Assembly: GCA_028292245.1 (NCBI GenBank)
Contig: JAQGMS010000079.1
Coordinates: 39,540-103,539, forward strand
Source: Ramlibacter sp.
GTDB lineage: Bacteria; Pseudomonadota; Gammaproteobacteria; Burkholderiales; Burkholderiaceae_C
Length of the DNA stretch: 64,000 nucleotides
Direction: 5' to 3'
Shown here one piece after another: positions 27,756 through 36,866 of this stretch (its first letter is position 1; each line of letters begins with the position of its first letter). The position numbers and the translations under genes were made by a program. The notes beneath the pieces were generated by a model. That model had not been told where the DNA came from. It ran no database searches and saw only the letters and a list, made by a program, of their open reading frames with translations.

Positions 27756-28379
27756 ATGGCCCCTCGACTGCTCAATCGCCGCCACGCGGCAGCCGCCCTG
27801 GTTGCGCTGCCCGTCGTCTGGACCGGCATTCGCGCGCAGCCGGCGCCCGCCCGGCGCGCCACGCCCTCCCAGACCGAGGGCCCGTTCTACCCCGTCAGCT
27901 TGCCCAAGGACATGGACTTCGACCTGCTGCGAAACGGAACGCTCGCGTACACCCGCGGCCAGCCGGCCTGGGTAGAAGGATCGGTCACCGACCTGCAGGG
28001 CAAGGCAGTCGCCGGCGCGCAAGTGGAAATCTGGCAGTGCGACGAGGCCGGCCACTATCACCATCCCGGCGACGGCGGCAGGGCCGACCCGAGTTTCCAG
28101 GGGTTCGGGCGCGTCGCCGTCGAGGCCGATGGCAGTTTCCGCTTTCGCACCATCCGGCCGGTCGCCTACAGCGGCCGCACGCCGCACATCCACGTGAAGG
28201 TCAAGCTCGGGCAGCGCGAGTTGCTCACCACGCAGCTGTATGTGGCCGGCGATCCGCACAACGAACGCGACCCGATCTGGCGCAGCCTGGATGCCCAGGC
28301 ACGCGCGGCTGTCACGGTGCCGTTCCAGCCCGGCGCGGACGGACTGAGGGCCAGCTTCCCCATCGTTGTGGGCACCTGA
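27756..28379 (+). CDS. Exported intradiol ring-cleavage dioxygenase
   Basis: RR-containing signal; TEGPFYPVSLP, AQVEIWQCDEAGHYHHP, RTPHIHVKVKLG. Confidence 0.9.
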   Translation: MAPRLLNRRHAAAALVALPVVWTGIRAQPAPARRATPSQTEGPFYPVSLPKDMDFDLLRNGTLAYTRGQPAWVEGSVTDLQGKAVAGAQVEIWQCDEAGHYHHPGDGGRADPSFQGFGRVAVEADGSFRFRTIRPVAYSGRTPHIHVKVKLGQRELLTTQLYVAGDPHNERDPIWRSLDAQARAAVTVPFQPGADGLRASFPIVVGT

Positions 28380-28404
28380 GCGTTCATCCCGCTAGGATGG
28401 CGGG

Positions 28405-29160
28405 ATGACTCCACACCTCACCATCCTTACCGGCGCGTCGCGCGGCATGGGCCTGGCCATGGCCGAACAATTGATCGACGCCGGCCACGACTTGCTGTGC
28501 ATCTCCCGCAAGCACAACGACGCATTGGGCCTGCGGGCCGCGGCCAAGGGCGTGCGCTGCGAACAGTGGCCGCAGGACTTGAGCCGCGCTGAAGTCGCCG
28601 CTGCGAAGCTGGAAGGCTGGCTGGCAACGAAGAACGCCGCCGCTTTCGAATCGGTGACCTTGATCAACAACGCCGGCCTGCTGCCGCGCGCCGCTCCGTT
28701 GGGCGGGATACCGGCGGGAGAGCTGGCCGACGCCATGCGGGTGGACCTGGAGGCGCCGATGCTGCTTGCCTCCGCGTTCCTGCGCGCCACGCAATCCTGG
28801 ACGGCGCAGCGCCGGATTCTCAATATTTCATCGGGCCTGGGCCGGCGGCCGATGGCGTCGCAGGCCGCGTATTGCGCGGCCAAGGCGGGCATGGACCACT
28901 TCACGCGCTGTGTGGCGCTGGAAGAGGCGGACAAGCCCAACGGCGCCAAGGTGTGCTCGCTCGCGCCCGGCGTGATCGACACCGACATGCAAGTGCACCT
29001 GCGCAGTTCCGATGCGGGGCAATTCCCGGACATCGGCAACTTCATCGGCATGAAGGAAAAGGGGATGCTCGCCTCACCAGCCGAAGCCGCTGCGCGGGTA
29101 CTTGCCGTCCTGGCGCGGCCCGATTTCGGCAGCAACCCGGTGGCCGACGTGCGCGACTGA
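28405..29160 (+). CDS. SDR-family NAD(P)-dependent oxidoreductase
   Basis: TGASRGMGLAMAEQL, NNAGLLP, YCAAKAGMDH. Confidence 0.93.
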   Translation: MTPHLTILTGASRGMGLAMAEQLIDAGHDLLCISRKHNDALGLRAAAKGVRCEQWPQDLSRAEVAAAKLEGWLATKNAAAFESVTLINNAGLLPRAAPLGGIPAGELADAMRVDLEAPMLLASAFLRATQSWTAQRRILNISSGLGRRPMASQAAYCAAKAGMDHFTRCVALEEADKPNGAKVCSLAPGVIDTDMQVHLRSSDAGQFPDIGNFIGMKEKGMLASPAEAAARVLAVLARPDFGSNPVADVRD

Positions 29161-29178
29161 CGGCCAACGGGAGCTCGC

Positions 29179-30717
29179 ATGCTCGCCACCGCTATGTCTG
29201 CCACCGAACCTGCGGCGCTTCCGTTCTCGGCCAGGACCGCGCCGCCGCTGCAACTCGCACTGGCCGGCGTCGCCACCGCAGCTGCGACGCTGGCGTGCTG
29301 GTGGCTCGATGGCCGCATGTCGGTGGCCGGCCTCGCCCTGGTCTACCTGGTGGCAGTGGTCGCCACCGCCGCGCTGTTGAACCGAACCGCCGGGGTCGCC
29401 GCTTCGCTGATGTGCGTTTGCGCGCTCAACTACTTTTTCGTCCCGCCGCGCTATTCCTTCGAGGTGGACGGGGCCGAGTACTGGTGGACGCTGGCCGTGC
29501 TCCTGGGTGTTTCTCTGGGGTTGAATACGCTGATCGCCGGCGTTCGCGCCCGCCAGGTCCGCGCCGAGCAGGGCGAGGCACGGGCGGCGCAACTGCACGC
29601 CCTGGGCGAAACCATGGCGCAATGCCGCGGCCATGCTTCGATGGCGCAGCAAGCCGCGCGCTGGTTGACGGCGCAACTCGGCCTGACCTGCGCCGTCTTT
29701 GTCCGCGGCGCGGAAGGAGAACCCCTGGCGGTCTACACGGCCTTGCCGGCGGCGCAATTTCATCCACAGTCGGTGGAATGGGCGATCGAGCACGGGCGCG
29801 CGCTCGGGCGCGGCTGTCCGGACTGGCCCGACCTGCCGCTGTGGTGCGCGCCCTTCAGCCAGCACGGCGCGAGGGGTGCGGTGCAGCTGTTGCTGGGACG
29901 GGACGAGAATCCGGGACGGGAAACTCTCGACCATTGGCAATCGCTGGCCCGCCAAGTCGGCTTGTCGGTGGAGCGGGAGCGCGCCGCCGAAGCGGCAGAG
30001 CAGGCGCAGGACCTGGCGCACTCGGAAGCGACGCGCAATACGCTGCTGGCCTCGCTGTCCCACGATTTGCGCACGCCGCTGGCGGCCATCATCGGCAGCG
30101 CCAGCGCGTTGCGCGCGCAGGGCGACTCCATGAGCGAGGGCCAGCGGGCGCGCCTGCTGGCCAACCTGGAAAACGAGGCGCGCGACATGACCTTGATGGC
30201 CGACAACATCCTGCAGATGGCGCGGCTCTCGCAACCGCGGTGGCGGCTGGCGACGCACTGGGAGTCGGTCGAAGAGCTGCTCGGCAGCGCGGTGGAGCGG
30301 ATGCGCCGGCGCTGGCAAGGCGCGCGCATCCAGTGGCGCGTGCCGGCGGGCCTGCCCCCGGTTCAGGCCGAGGCCGGCCTGATCGCGCAGGTCATTGCCA
30401 ATCTGGTCGACAACGCGCTGCGCCACGCGGGCAGCGAGGCTGAGGTCATCATCCAGGCGGGCCGCAGCCGCGACGGCGTTTTCATCGCCGTGCGCGATCA
30501 CGGTCCGGGACTGCCCGAAGGCGGCGTTGACCAGCTGTTCGACCGCTACCAGCGCGGCAGCGGCGGCGCGCGCGCGGGCGGCACGGGGCTGGGGCTGGCG
30601 ATCTGCAAGACCATCGTGCAAGCGCATGGCGGGCAGATCCGGGCCCGGCGCTGCACTCCCGGAAGCGAGTTCCGGATCGACCTTCCGGTCGCGAACCCGA
30701 AGCAAGCCGATGAGTAG
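29179..30717 (+). CDS. Sensor histidine kinase with DUF4118/KdpD-like TM domain, lacking the N-terminal KdpD and USP domains
   Basis: LNYFFVPPRYSFEVDGAEYWWT, SHDLRTPLAAIIGSA, NLVDNALRHAG, GTGLGLAICK. Confidence 0.92.
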   Translation: MLATAMSATEPAALPFSARTAPPLQLALAGVATAAATLACWWLDGRMSVAGLALVYLVAVVATAALLNRTAGVAASLMCVCALNYFFVPPRYSFEVDGAEYWWTLAVLLGVSLGLNTLIAGVRARQVRAEQGEARAAQLHALGETMAQCRGHASMAQQAARWLTAQLGLTCAVFVRGAEGEPLAVYTALPAAQFHPQSVEWAIEHGRALGRGCPDWPDLPLWCAPFSQHGARGAVQLLLGRDENPGRETLDHWQSLARQVGLSVERERAAEAAEQAQDLAHSEATRNTLLASLSHDLRTPLAAIIGSASALRAQGDSMSEGQRARLLANLENEARDMTLMADNILQMARLSQPRWRLATHWESVEELLGSAVERMRRRWQGARIQWRVPAGLPPVQAEAGLIAQVIANLVDNALRHAGSEAEVIIQAGRSRDGVFIAVRDHGPGLPEGGVDQLFDRYQRGSGGARAGGTGLGLAICKTIVQAHGGQIRARRCTPGSEFRIDLPVANPKQADE

Positions 30718-31399
30718 CCCGGTCGTCGTGCTGATCGTCGAGGATGACGCTGCCATCGCCCAGTTCGTCGCGGCCAGCCTCAGCGCCAGCGGCTTGCGGC
30801 CGGTCAGTGCCTCGACCGCGGCCGAGGCCCTGGATGAAGCGCGCAGCCGGCAACCCGCGATGGTGATCGTCGACCTCGGACTGCCCGACCTGGACGGGAT
30901 CGAGCTGATCGCCCGGCTGCGCGCCGGCGCGGCCACGCCCATCCTGGTGCTGTCGGCGCGCACGCAGGAAGCGCAAAAGATCGCGGCACTGGATGCCGGC
31001 GCCGACGATTACCTGACCAAGCCATTCGGTGTCGGCGAATTGCTGGCGCGCGTGCGCGCCATGCTGCGCCGCGCCGCAGGCAGCCCCGAGCCGGCGCCGC
31101 TGGTCGAAGTGGGCGCGCTCGCACTCGACCGCGAGGCCCGGCAATTGCGGCTGGACGGCTCGCCCGTACACCTGAGCCCGCTCGAATACCGCTTGCTGGA
31201 ACGGTTGGCGCGAGTGCAGGGCAAGGTGGTGACACACAGGCAGCTTCTGGCCGACGTCTGGGGCAGCGAGCAGGTCGACCAATTGCACTACCTGCGCATC
31301 TACATGGGCCACCTGCGCGCCAAGATCGAAGCCAATCCGGCGGAGCCGCGCTATCTGCTGACCGAACTTGGCGTGGGCTACCGGCTCGCCGACGAGTAG
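30710..31399 (+). CDS. kdpE: KdpE-like response regulator (OmpR/PhoB family)
   Basis: [65 protein letters not shown]-terminal wHTH; overlaps the kinase gene. Confidence 0.92.
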   Translation: MSSPVVVLIVEDDAAIAQFVAASLSASGLRPVSASTAAEALDEARSRQPAMVIVDLGLPDLDGIELIARLRAGAATPILVLSARTQEAQKIAALDAGADDYLTKPFGVGELLARVRAMLRRAAGSPEPAPLVEVGALALDREARQLRLDGSPVHLSPLEYRLLERLARVQGKVVTHRQLLADVWGSEQVDQLHYLRIYMGHLRAKIEANPAEPRYLLTELGVGYRLADE

Positions 31400-31428
31400 C
31401 TGCATTCCGGCTTGGCCGGGGCCGGGCG

Positions 31429-31444
31429 TTTATGCGGTTTTTAC
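31429..31444 (+). promoter_or_regulatory. Putative KdpE operator TTTATgcggTTTTTAC upstream of kup
   Basis: Same half-site composition and spacing as the E. coli kdpFABC operator as I recall it. Confidence 0.5.
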
Positions 31445-31493
31445 GCCGCCCGCGCGACAAACGATGCCTCAGCACCACGCAAGAGGTTTCATC

Positions 31494-33389
31494 ATGCAAG
31501 CAGCCTTATCCAGCCAGCCGGTCCCCTGGCACGGCCGTACCGCAGCCCTGACGCTGGCGGCGCTCGGCGTTGTCTATGGCGACATCGGCACCAGTCCCCT
31601 TTACACGATCAAGGAGATCTTCTCCAAGTCCACCGGGGTGCCGCTCAACCCGGAGACCATCATCGGCGCGGTCTCGGTGGTGTTCTGGGCGCTGATGCTG
31701 GTGGTGACGTTGAAGTACGTCGTGCTGATCCTGCGGGCCGACAACCGCGGTGAAGGCGGCATCGCCGCGCTGCTGGCGCTGGCCTCCCAGAGCACCGCCG
31801 GCCGGCCCGTGCTGCGCCGCCGGTTGCTGCTGCTGGGCACCTTCGGCGCCTGCCTGTTCTACGGCGACAGCGTGCTCACGCCGGCCATCTCGGTGCTGAG
31901 CGCCGTCGAGGGCCTTGAAATCGTCACGCCTGCGTTCAAGCCCTGGGTGCTGCCGATCTCGATCGGCGTATTGGTGGGATTGTTCCTTGCGCAGCGGCGC
32001 GGCACAGCGACGGTAGGCCGCTGGTTCGGCCCGATCATCGCCGTGTGGTTCCTGGTGTTGGCCGCCGTCGGTGGCTGGCAGATTGCCCAGGCACCGCAGG
32101 TCATGCAGGCTCTCGATCCGCGCCATGCGTGGTCTTTTCTGGCCGGGCGCGGCTGGGGCGTGTTCGCCGCCGTCGGGGCGGTTGCGCTGGCGATCACCGG
32201 CACCGAGGCGCTCTATGCGGACATGGGCCATTTCGGCAAACGGCCGATCCGCATCGCCTGGACCAGCTTCGTGCTGCCCGCGCTGGCACTGAACTATGCG
32301 GGCCAGGGCGCATTGCTGCTGCGCCAGCCCGCCGCTGTCGAGAATCCCTTCTACCTGATGTTTCCCCCGGCGTTGCTGCTGCCCGCGGTGGCCATTGCCA
32401 CAGTCGCCACGATCATCGCTTCGCAGGCGGTGATCTCCGGCGCCTATTCGCTCACGCAGCAGTCGATCCAGCTCGGCTTGTTGCCGCGCATGCAGATCAT
32501 TCACACCAGCGCCCATGAACGCGGCCAGATCTACGTGCCGGCGGTGAACTGGCTGTTGCTGGTGGCCGTGGTCCTGGCATGCATCGGCTTCGGCAATTCT
32601 TCCGCCATCGCCTCGGCCTACGGCATTGCGGTGACGGCGACCATGCTCATCACGACGGTGCTCACCTACTTCGTGGTCCGCTACGGCTGGGGCTTTCCGG
32701 CCTGGGTCGCCGTCGGCGCCACGGCTTTCTTCATCGCACTGGACGCATTGCTGCTGGCGTCCTGCTCCGTCAAGATCCTGGAGGGTGGCTGGTTCACGCT
32801 CGCCATGGCCGGCGCCGTGCTGGTCGTGATGCTGACCTGGAAACGCGGCCGCGAACTGCTGTCCGCGACCCTGCGCAGCGACCTGCTGCCCCTGAAAGAC
32901 TTCGCGGAGAGCCTGGGACGCCAGCAACTGGTGGCGGTGCCGCGCACGGCGGTGTTCCTTTCGGCCGAACGCGGCGTGGTGCCGCAAGCCCTGCTGCACA
33001 ACATGAAGCACAACCTGGTGCTGCACGAGCGCAATGTGGTCCTGTGCGTGCAGTTCCACGAGGAACCGACAGTGCTCGCCGAGCGCAGGGTCGAGGTGCT
33101 GCCGGTCGCTTCCGGGTTCTGGCAGGTGATCCTGCACTTCGGCTTCATGGACACACCCGACATTCCGGGCGCGCTCGAGCTGTGCGCGCAGCGCGGGCTG
33201 GCGATCGACGCTTTCGCGACGTCGTATTTCCTCAGCCGGGAGACCGTGGTGCCCGCCCCGGCGCGGGCGATGGTCCGCTGGCGGCAGAACCTGTTCGAGG
33301 CGATCTCGCGCAACGCCGGGCGAGCCGTGGATTTCTTCGGCATCCCCCACAACGCCGTGATCGAACTGGGGACGCGCGTGCACCTGTGA
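31494..33389 (+). CDS. kup: Kup-family potassium transporter
   Basis: [56 protein letters not shown]. Confidence 0.98.
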   Translation: MQAALSSQPVPWHGRTAALTLAALGVVYGDIGTSPLYTIKEIFSKSTGVPLNPETIIGAVSVVFWALMLVVTLKYVVLILRADNRGEGGIAALLALASQSTAGRPVLRRRLLLLGTFGACLFYGDSVLTPAISVLSAVEGLEIVTPAFKPWVLPISIGVLVGLFLAQRRGTATVGRWFGPIIAVWFLVLAAVGGWQIAQAPQVMQALDPRHAWSFLAGRGWGVFAAVGAVALAITGTEALYADMGHFGKRPIRIAWTSFVLPALALNYAGQGALLLRQPAAVENPFYLMFPPALLLPAVAIATVATIIASQAVISGAYSLTQQSIQLGLLPRMQIIHTSAHERGQIYVPAVNWLLLVAVVLACIGFGNSSAIASAYGIAVTATMLITTVLTYFVVRYGWGFPAWVAVGATAFFIALDALLLASCSVKILEGGWFTLAMAGAVLVVMLTWKRGRELLSATLRSDLLPLKDFAESLGRQQLVAVPRTAVFLSAERGVVPQALLHNMKHNLVLHERNVVLCVQFHEEPTVLAERRVEVLPVASGFWQVILHFGFMDTPDIPGALELCAQRGLAIDAFATSYFLSRETVVPAPARAMVRWRQNLFEAISRNAGRAVDFFGIPHNAVIELGTRVHL

Positions 33390-33392
33390 CCG

Positions 33393-33410
33393 GCGCGGCC
33401 GCTGCCGCGC
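33393..33410. terminator. GCGCGGC-CGCT-GCCGCGC hairpin between convergent genes
   Basis: Perfect 7-bp GC stem, 4-nt loop, in the 20-nt gap after kup; no U-tract. Confidence 0.35.
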
Positions 33411-34138
33411 TAGCCGCCCTGGAAGCCGCCCGCGCGATACGTCAGCACCAGCGTGTCGCGATGGCCCTGGCCGGCGACGGGCTGGATCGGCGTGGACTCA
33501 TGGATCACGCGCTCGTCATCGAGCAGCAGAAGGCTCCACGGCTGCGTGAGCGTGAAGCGCTGGCCGGCCGGTCCGGCCGCCTCGAACACACGCGTCTCGC
33601 CGCCTTTGATGCCTTCGCGACCGACCAGGAACACCTCCACCAGGTCGACGCCGTCGCGATGCGCGCCTTCGGGCGTCGGCCGGCCGATGCCGCCCTCAGT
33701 GTCGATGCGGAACTGGTGCGCCTCCACATACCAGGGCTGTTCGCCCTTCAAGCCGGAGCTGATGCGTCCCAGCTCGCGCAGCACATCGCCCCAGGCCCGC
33801 GATTGCACGACGGCCGGCTGCATCGGCTCGAACCAGCGCTGCATGCCGCCGTGCAGCGCGTTGTACTCCACCGGTTGCCAATGCGCGCGATGCGGCGCCT
33901 GCACCACTTGGTCGCCGGTCACCACGAAGCAGGAATGGCGGCGCCGCCGATAGTGGCCGCCGTCCTTCAGGTATTGGTCGGCCGGCAGGTCGTCCCAACT
34001 CGGTTGCAGGGCCTGCAGGTCGTCAAGACGGCAACCGGCAAGTTCGGCGAGCGTCGGCGCGCTGAGCACCGCATAGCCCTGCTGGCGCAGCAGGGGCGGC
34101 AGCTGTTCGGGATAGGTATAGGCCGGCGGCAGGATCAT
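33410..34138 (-). CDS. 2OG-Fe dioxygenase family protein
   Basis: PTPEGAHRDGVDLVEVFLVGREGIKGGETRVFEAAG, HESTPIQP...RDTLVLTYR: HxD...H iron site. Confidence 0.85.
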   Translation of the reverse strand: MILPPAYTYPEQLPPLLRQQGYAVLSAPTLAELAGCRLDDLQALQPSWDDLPADQYLKDGGHYRRRRHSCFVVTGDQVVQAPHRAHWQPVEYNALHGGMQRWFEPMQPAVVQSRAWGDVLRELGRISSGLKGEQPWYVEAHQFRIDTEGGIGRPTPEGAHRDGVDLVEVFLVGREGIKGGETRVFEAAGPAGQRFTLTQPWSLLLLDDERVIHESTPIQPVAGQGHRDTLVLTYRAGGFQGG

Positions 34139-34169
34139 GCGTCGAGCATATCAAGCCACGCTGATCTTG

Positions 34170-35561
34170 CTAGGCCAGGGGTTTCAGCTTGCCGAGAATG
34201 GTCGGGAAGAACTCCGTCACCGTCGGATGGACCGGCAGCGCATCCTTCATCACGTGCCAGCTCGCGCCGGCGGCCATGAAGTTGCTGATCACCTGGATGA
34301 TCTCGTCGCCGTTGATCCCCAGCACCGTGGCGCCGGCGAAACGGTCGGTGTCCGCATCGACCAGCAGCTTGATGAGCCCGGTGGTCTCGCTTTCCTCCTT
34401 GGCGCGGCTGACGTTTTTCATGTCGAAGGTCGCCATCAGGATGCGCTTGCCGCTGGCGCGCGCGTCCGCCTCGGACATGCCCACGCGGCCCAGCGGCGGA
34501 TCGGTGAACATGGCGTAGGCCATGATCCGGTCGTCGGCCGAACGCGCGCTGCCCTGGGACGCGTTCACGTGGTTCGCCAGCACGATCTCATGATCGTGAT
34601 AGCTGGTGTGCGTGAAGGCGCCGCGCTTGTTGATGTCGCCCAGCGCCCAGATGCCGGGCACGTTGGTCTGCAATTGCCCGTCGGTGGGAACGAACCCGCG
34701 CGAATCCATCTCCACGCCGGCCGCCGCGAGGTTCAAGCGCTCGGTATTCGGCAGGCGCCCGGTGGCCACCAGCAGGTGCGAACCTTCGACGCGCCGGCTG
34801 CCCACGTACGCGACGACCCCGTCGGCAACGCGCTCGACACGCGAGACCGGCTGGCCCGCCAGCACGGTGACGCCTTCGTCGGCCAGAAACGATGCGATGC
34901 AGGCCGACACCTCCGCGTCTTCGCGCGCGGTGATGCGCGGCCCGGTTTCGATCACCGTGACTTCGCAGCCCAGGCGGCGGAAGATCTGCCCCATTTCCAA
35001 CCCGATGTAGCTGCCGCCGATGACGATGAGATGACGCGGCGCAACGCGCAGCTTGAGCAGGCTGACGTTGTCCAGGTAGGGAACGTCCTGGATGCCGGGA
35101 ATGGGCGGGATGAATGCGCGCGTTCCGGTGTTGAGATAGACGCGTTTGGCGCGCACCGGCTGCTCGCCGGCCAGCAAGTCGAAGGGGCCGCCGCTGCGCC
35201 CCACGAACGAGCCCCAGGCCCGCAGCAGCGTGATGTTGGGCTCGCCACCGATCCAGCTTTCCAGGCCGGCGCGCGCGGTGTCCACGCGCAATTGCATGCG
35301 TTGCATGGCTGCCGCGAAATCCACTTCCACTTTCCCCACGTGCACGCCGAACTCCGCGGCGCGGCGCGCCAGGTGCGCGACCCGCGCGCTCTTGCGCAAG
35401 GTCTTGGTCGGCGTGCAGCCCACGTTGACGCAGGTGCCGCCGAGCTGCACCGCCTCGATCAACGCGACCCGTTCGCCGCGCTTGGCCAGCGCCACCGACA
35501 ACGCGGGCGCGGCTTGACCCGAGCCGACGATTGCGGCGTCGACCTCGATCGCCTCGTTCAT
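34170..35561 (-). CDS. Class I pyridine-nucleotide disulfide oxidoreductase (MerA-like fold, not mercuric reductase)
   Basis: GGTCVNVGCTPTK redox disulfide, GGSYIGLEMGQIFRRLG, HPTVTEFFPT His-Glu dyad; no HMA domain, no C-terminal vicinal Cys. Confidence 0.9.
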   Translation of the reverse strand: MNEAIEVDAAIVGSGQAAPALSVALAKRGERVALIEAVQLGGTCVNVGCTPTKTLRKSARVAHLARRAAEFGVHVGKVEVDFAAAMQRMQLRVDTARAGLESWIGGEPNITLLRAWGSFVGRSGGPFDLLAGEQPVRAKRVYLNTGTRAFIPPIPGIQDVPYLDNVSLLKLRVAPRHLIVIGGSYIGLEMGQIFRRLGCEVTVIETGPRITAREDAEVSACIASFLADEGVTVLAGQPVSRVERVADGVVAYVGSRRVEGSHLLVATGRLPNTERLNLAAAGVEMDSRGFVPTDGQLQTNVPGIWALGDINKRGAFTHTSYHDHEIVLANHVNASQGSARSADDRIMAYAMFTDPPLGRVGMSEADARASGKRILMATFDMKNVSRAKEESETTGLIKLLVDADTDRFAGATVLGINGDEIIQVISNFMAAGASWHVMKDALPVHPTVTEFFPTILGKLKPLA

Positions 35562-35570
35562 GGAAACCTC

Positions 35571-35852
35571 CTAGGGTTCGACCTTCACGCCCTTCCAGAA
35601 CGCGACACGGTCCTTGACCATCTCCGCTTCCGGTTTCGGGTCGGGGTAGTACCACACGGCGTCGGTGTTCATCTCGCCGTTGACCAGCAGCGAGTAGTAG
35701 CTGGCCTCGCCCTTCCAGTGGCACGTGGTGTGGTGGTTGCTGAAGGTGACGTATTCACGCTTGAGCGTGGCGGCGGGGAAGTAGTGATTTCCTTCCACCA
35801 CCACTGTGTCGTCGCTTTGCGCGATCACCGTGCCGTTCCAGCTGGCTTTCAT
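35571..35852 (-). CDS. DUF427-domain protein
   Basis: MKASWNGTVIAQSDDTVVVEGNHYFP...TTCHWKGEASYYSLLVNG...WYYPDPKPEAEMVKDRVAFWKGVKVEP. Confidence 0.92.
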   Translation of the reverse strand: MKASWNGTVIAQSDDTVVVEGNHYFPAATLKREYVTFSNHHTTCHWKGEASYYSLLVNGEMNTDAVWYYPDPKPEAEMVKDRVAFWKGVKVEP

Positions 35853-35864
35853 CCCGGATCCTCT

Positions 35865-36866
35865 CTACGCAGGTGCGTGCAGCCAGTGCACGCTGAACAA
35901 CTTGTCCTCGTCGGTCCAGACCGGCCCGGGCCTGAAGCCCGCCCGCATCGCCAGCGCGCGCAGGCTCTCGATGGTGAACTTGTACGAATTCTCGGTGTGC
36001 AGGGTTTCGCCCTCGTCGAATTCGTAGCATTCGCCGCCCAGCGCGATCTTCTGCCGGCGGCGGCTGACCAGGTGCATCTCGATGCGCTGCTGCGGCGCGT
36101 TGTAGAAGGCGCTGTGGGCGAACTGGTCCAGCACGAAGCGCGTTCCCAGTTCGCGGTTGGCCCGCGCCAGCAGGTTGAGGTTGAACGCCGCCGTGACGCC
36201 TTGCGCATCGTTGTAGGCGGCGTGCAGGACCGCCGGCTCCTTCACCAGGTCGGCTCCGAGCAGCAGCGCGCCGCCGCGCAGCACCTGCCCGGCCACCTGC
36301 AGGAAATGCAGCGCCTCCGGCGGCGTGAAGTTGCCGATGGTCGAGCCCGGAAAGAAGCCGACCCGCCGTCCCGCGCCCGGCAAGGCGGCAGGCAGCAGCA
36401 TGCGCTGCGTGTAGTCCGCGACCACCGGCTGCACGTCCAGGCCCGGATAGTCATCCTGCAAGGCGGCGGCGGAGCGCGCCAGATGCTCGCCCGAAATGTC
36501 GATCGGCAGGAAGCGCGCCGGCCGGTCCATCGCGTCGAGCAGCAGCCGCACCTTGCGCAGCGAGCCGGCACCGAACTCGACGATCTCGGCATGCGGGCCC
36601 ATCTGCGATGCGATGTCTTCGGCATTGCGTGCCAGGATGCCCAGCTCGGTGCGCGTGGGGTAGTACTCCGGCAATTCGCAGATCCGGTCGAACAGCTGCG
36701 AGCCCTGCTCGTCGTAAAAATATTTCGGCGAGATGGCGCGCGGCTGCGAGGCCAGTGCCCGCATCAGGTCGTGCGCGAACTCGCCGACCAGCGAGTCGTT
36801 CTCCGCGGGGCGGCTGTCACCGGCGTCACGGCCGGACTCGATGTTGATCAGGCTGCGGGTCAGCAT
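35865..36866 (-). CDS. egtD: L-histidine N-alpha-methyltransferase (ergothioneine biosynthesis)
   Basis: PKYFYDEQGSQLFDRICELPEYYPTRTE, VEFGAGSLRKVRLLLDA, FFPGSTIGNFTP. Confidence 0.95.
   Translation of the reverse strand: MLTRSLINIESGRDAGDSRPAENDSLVGEFAHDLMRALASQPRAISPKYFYDEQGSQLFDRICELPEYYPTRTELGILARNAEDIASQMGPHAEIVEFGAGSLRKVRLLLDAMDRPARFLPIDISGEHLARSAAALQDDYPGLDVQPVVADYTQRMLLPAALPGAGRRVGFFPGSTIGNFTPPEALHFLQVAGQVLRGGALLLGADLVKEPAVLHAAYNDAQGVTAAFNLNLLARANRELGTRFVLDQFAHSAFYNAPQQRIEMHLVSRRRQKIALGGECYEFDEGETLHTENSYKFTIESLRALAMRAGFRPGPVWTDEDKLFSVHWLHAPA

Noticed and set aside
29074-33383. Long minus-strand ORFs 29074..30963 and 31506..33383
   Set aside because: Antisense to the KdpD-like kinase and kup; His/Gln/Arg-rich shadow translations.
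34170-35561. Mercuric reductase (merA)
   Set aside because: No N-terminal HMA domain, no C-terminal vicinal cysteines, no mer genes nearby; only the general disulfide reductase fold is supported.
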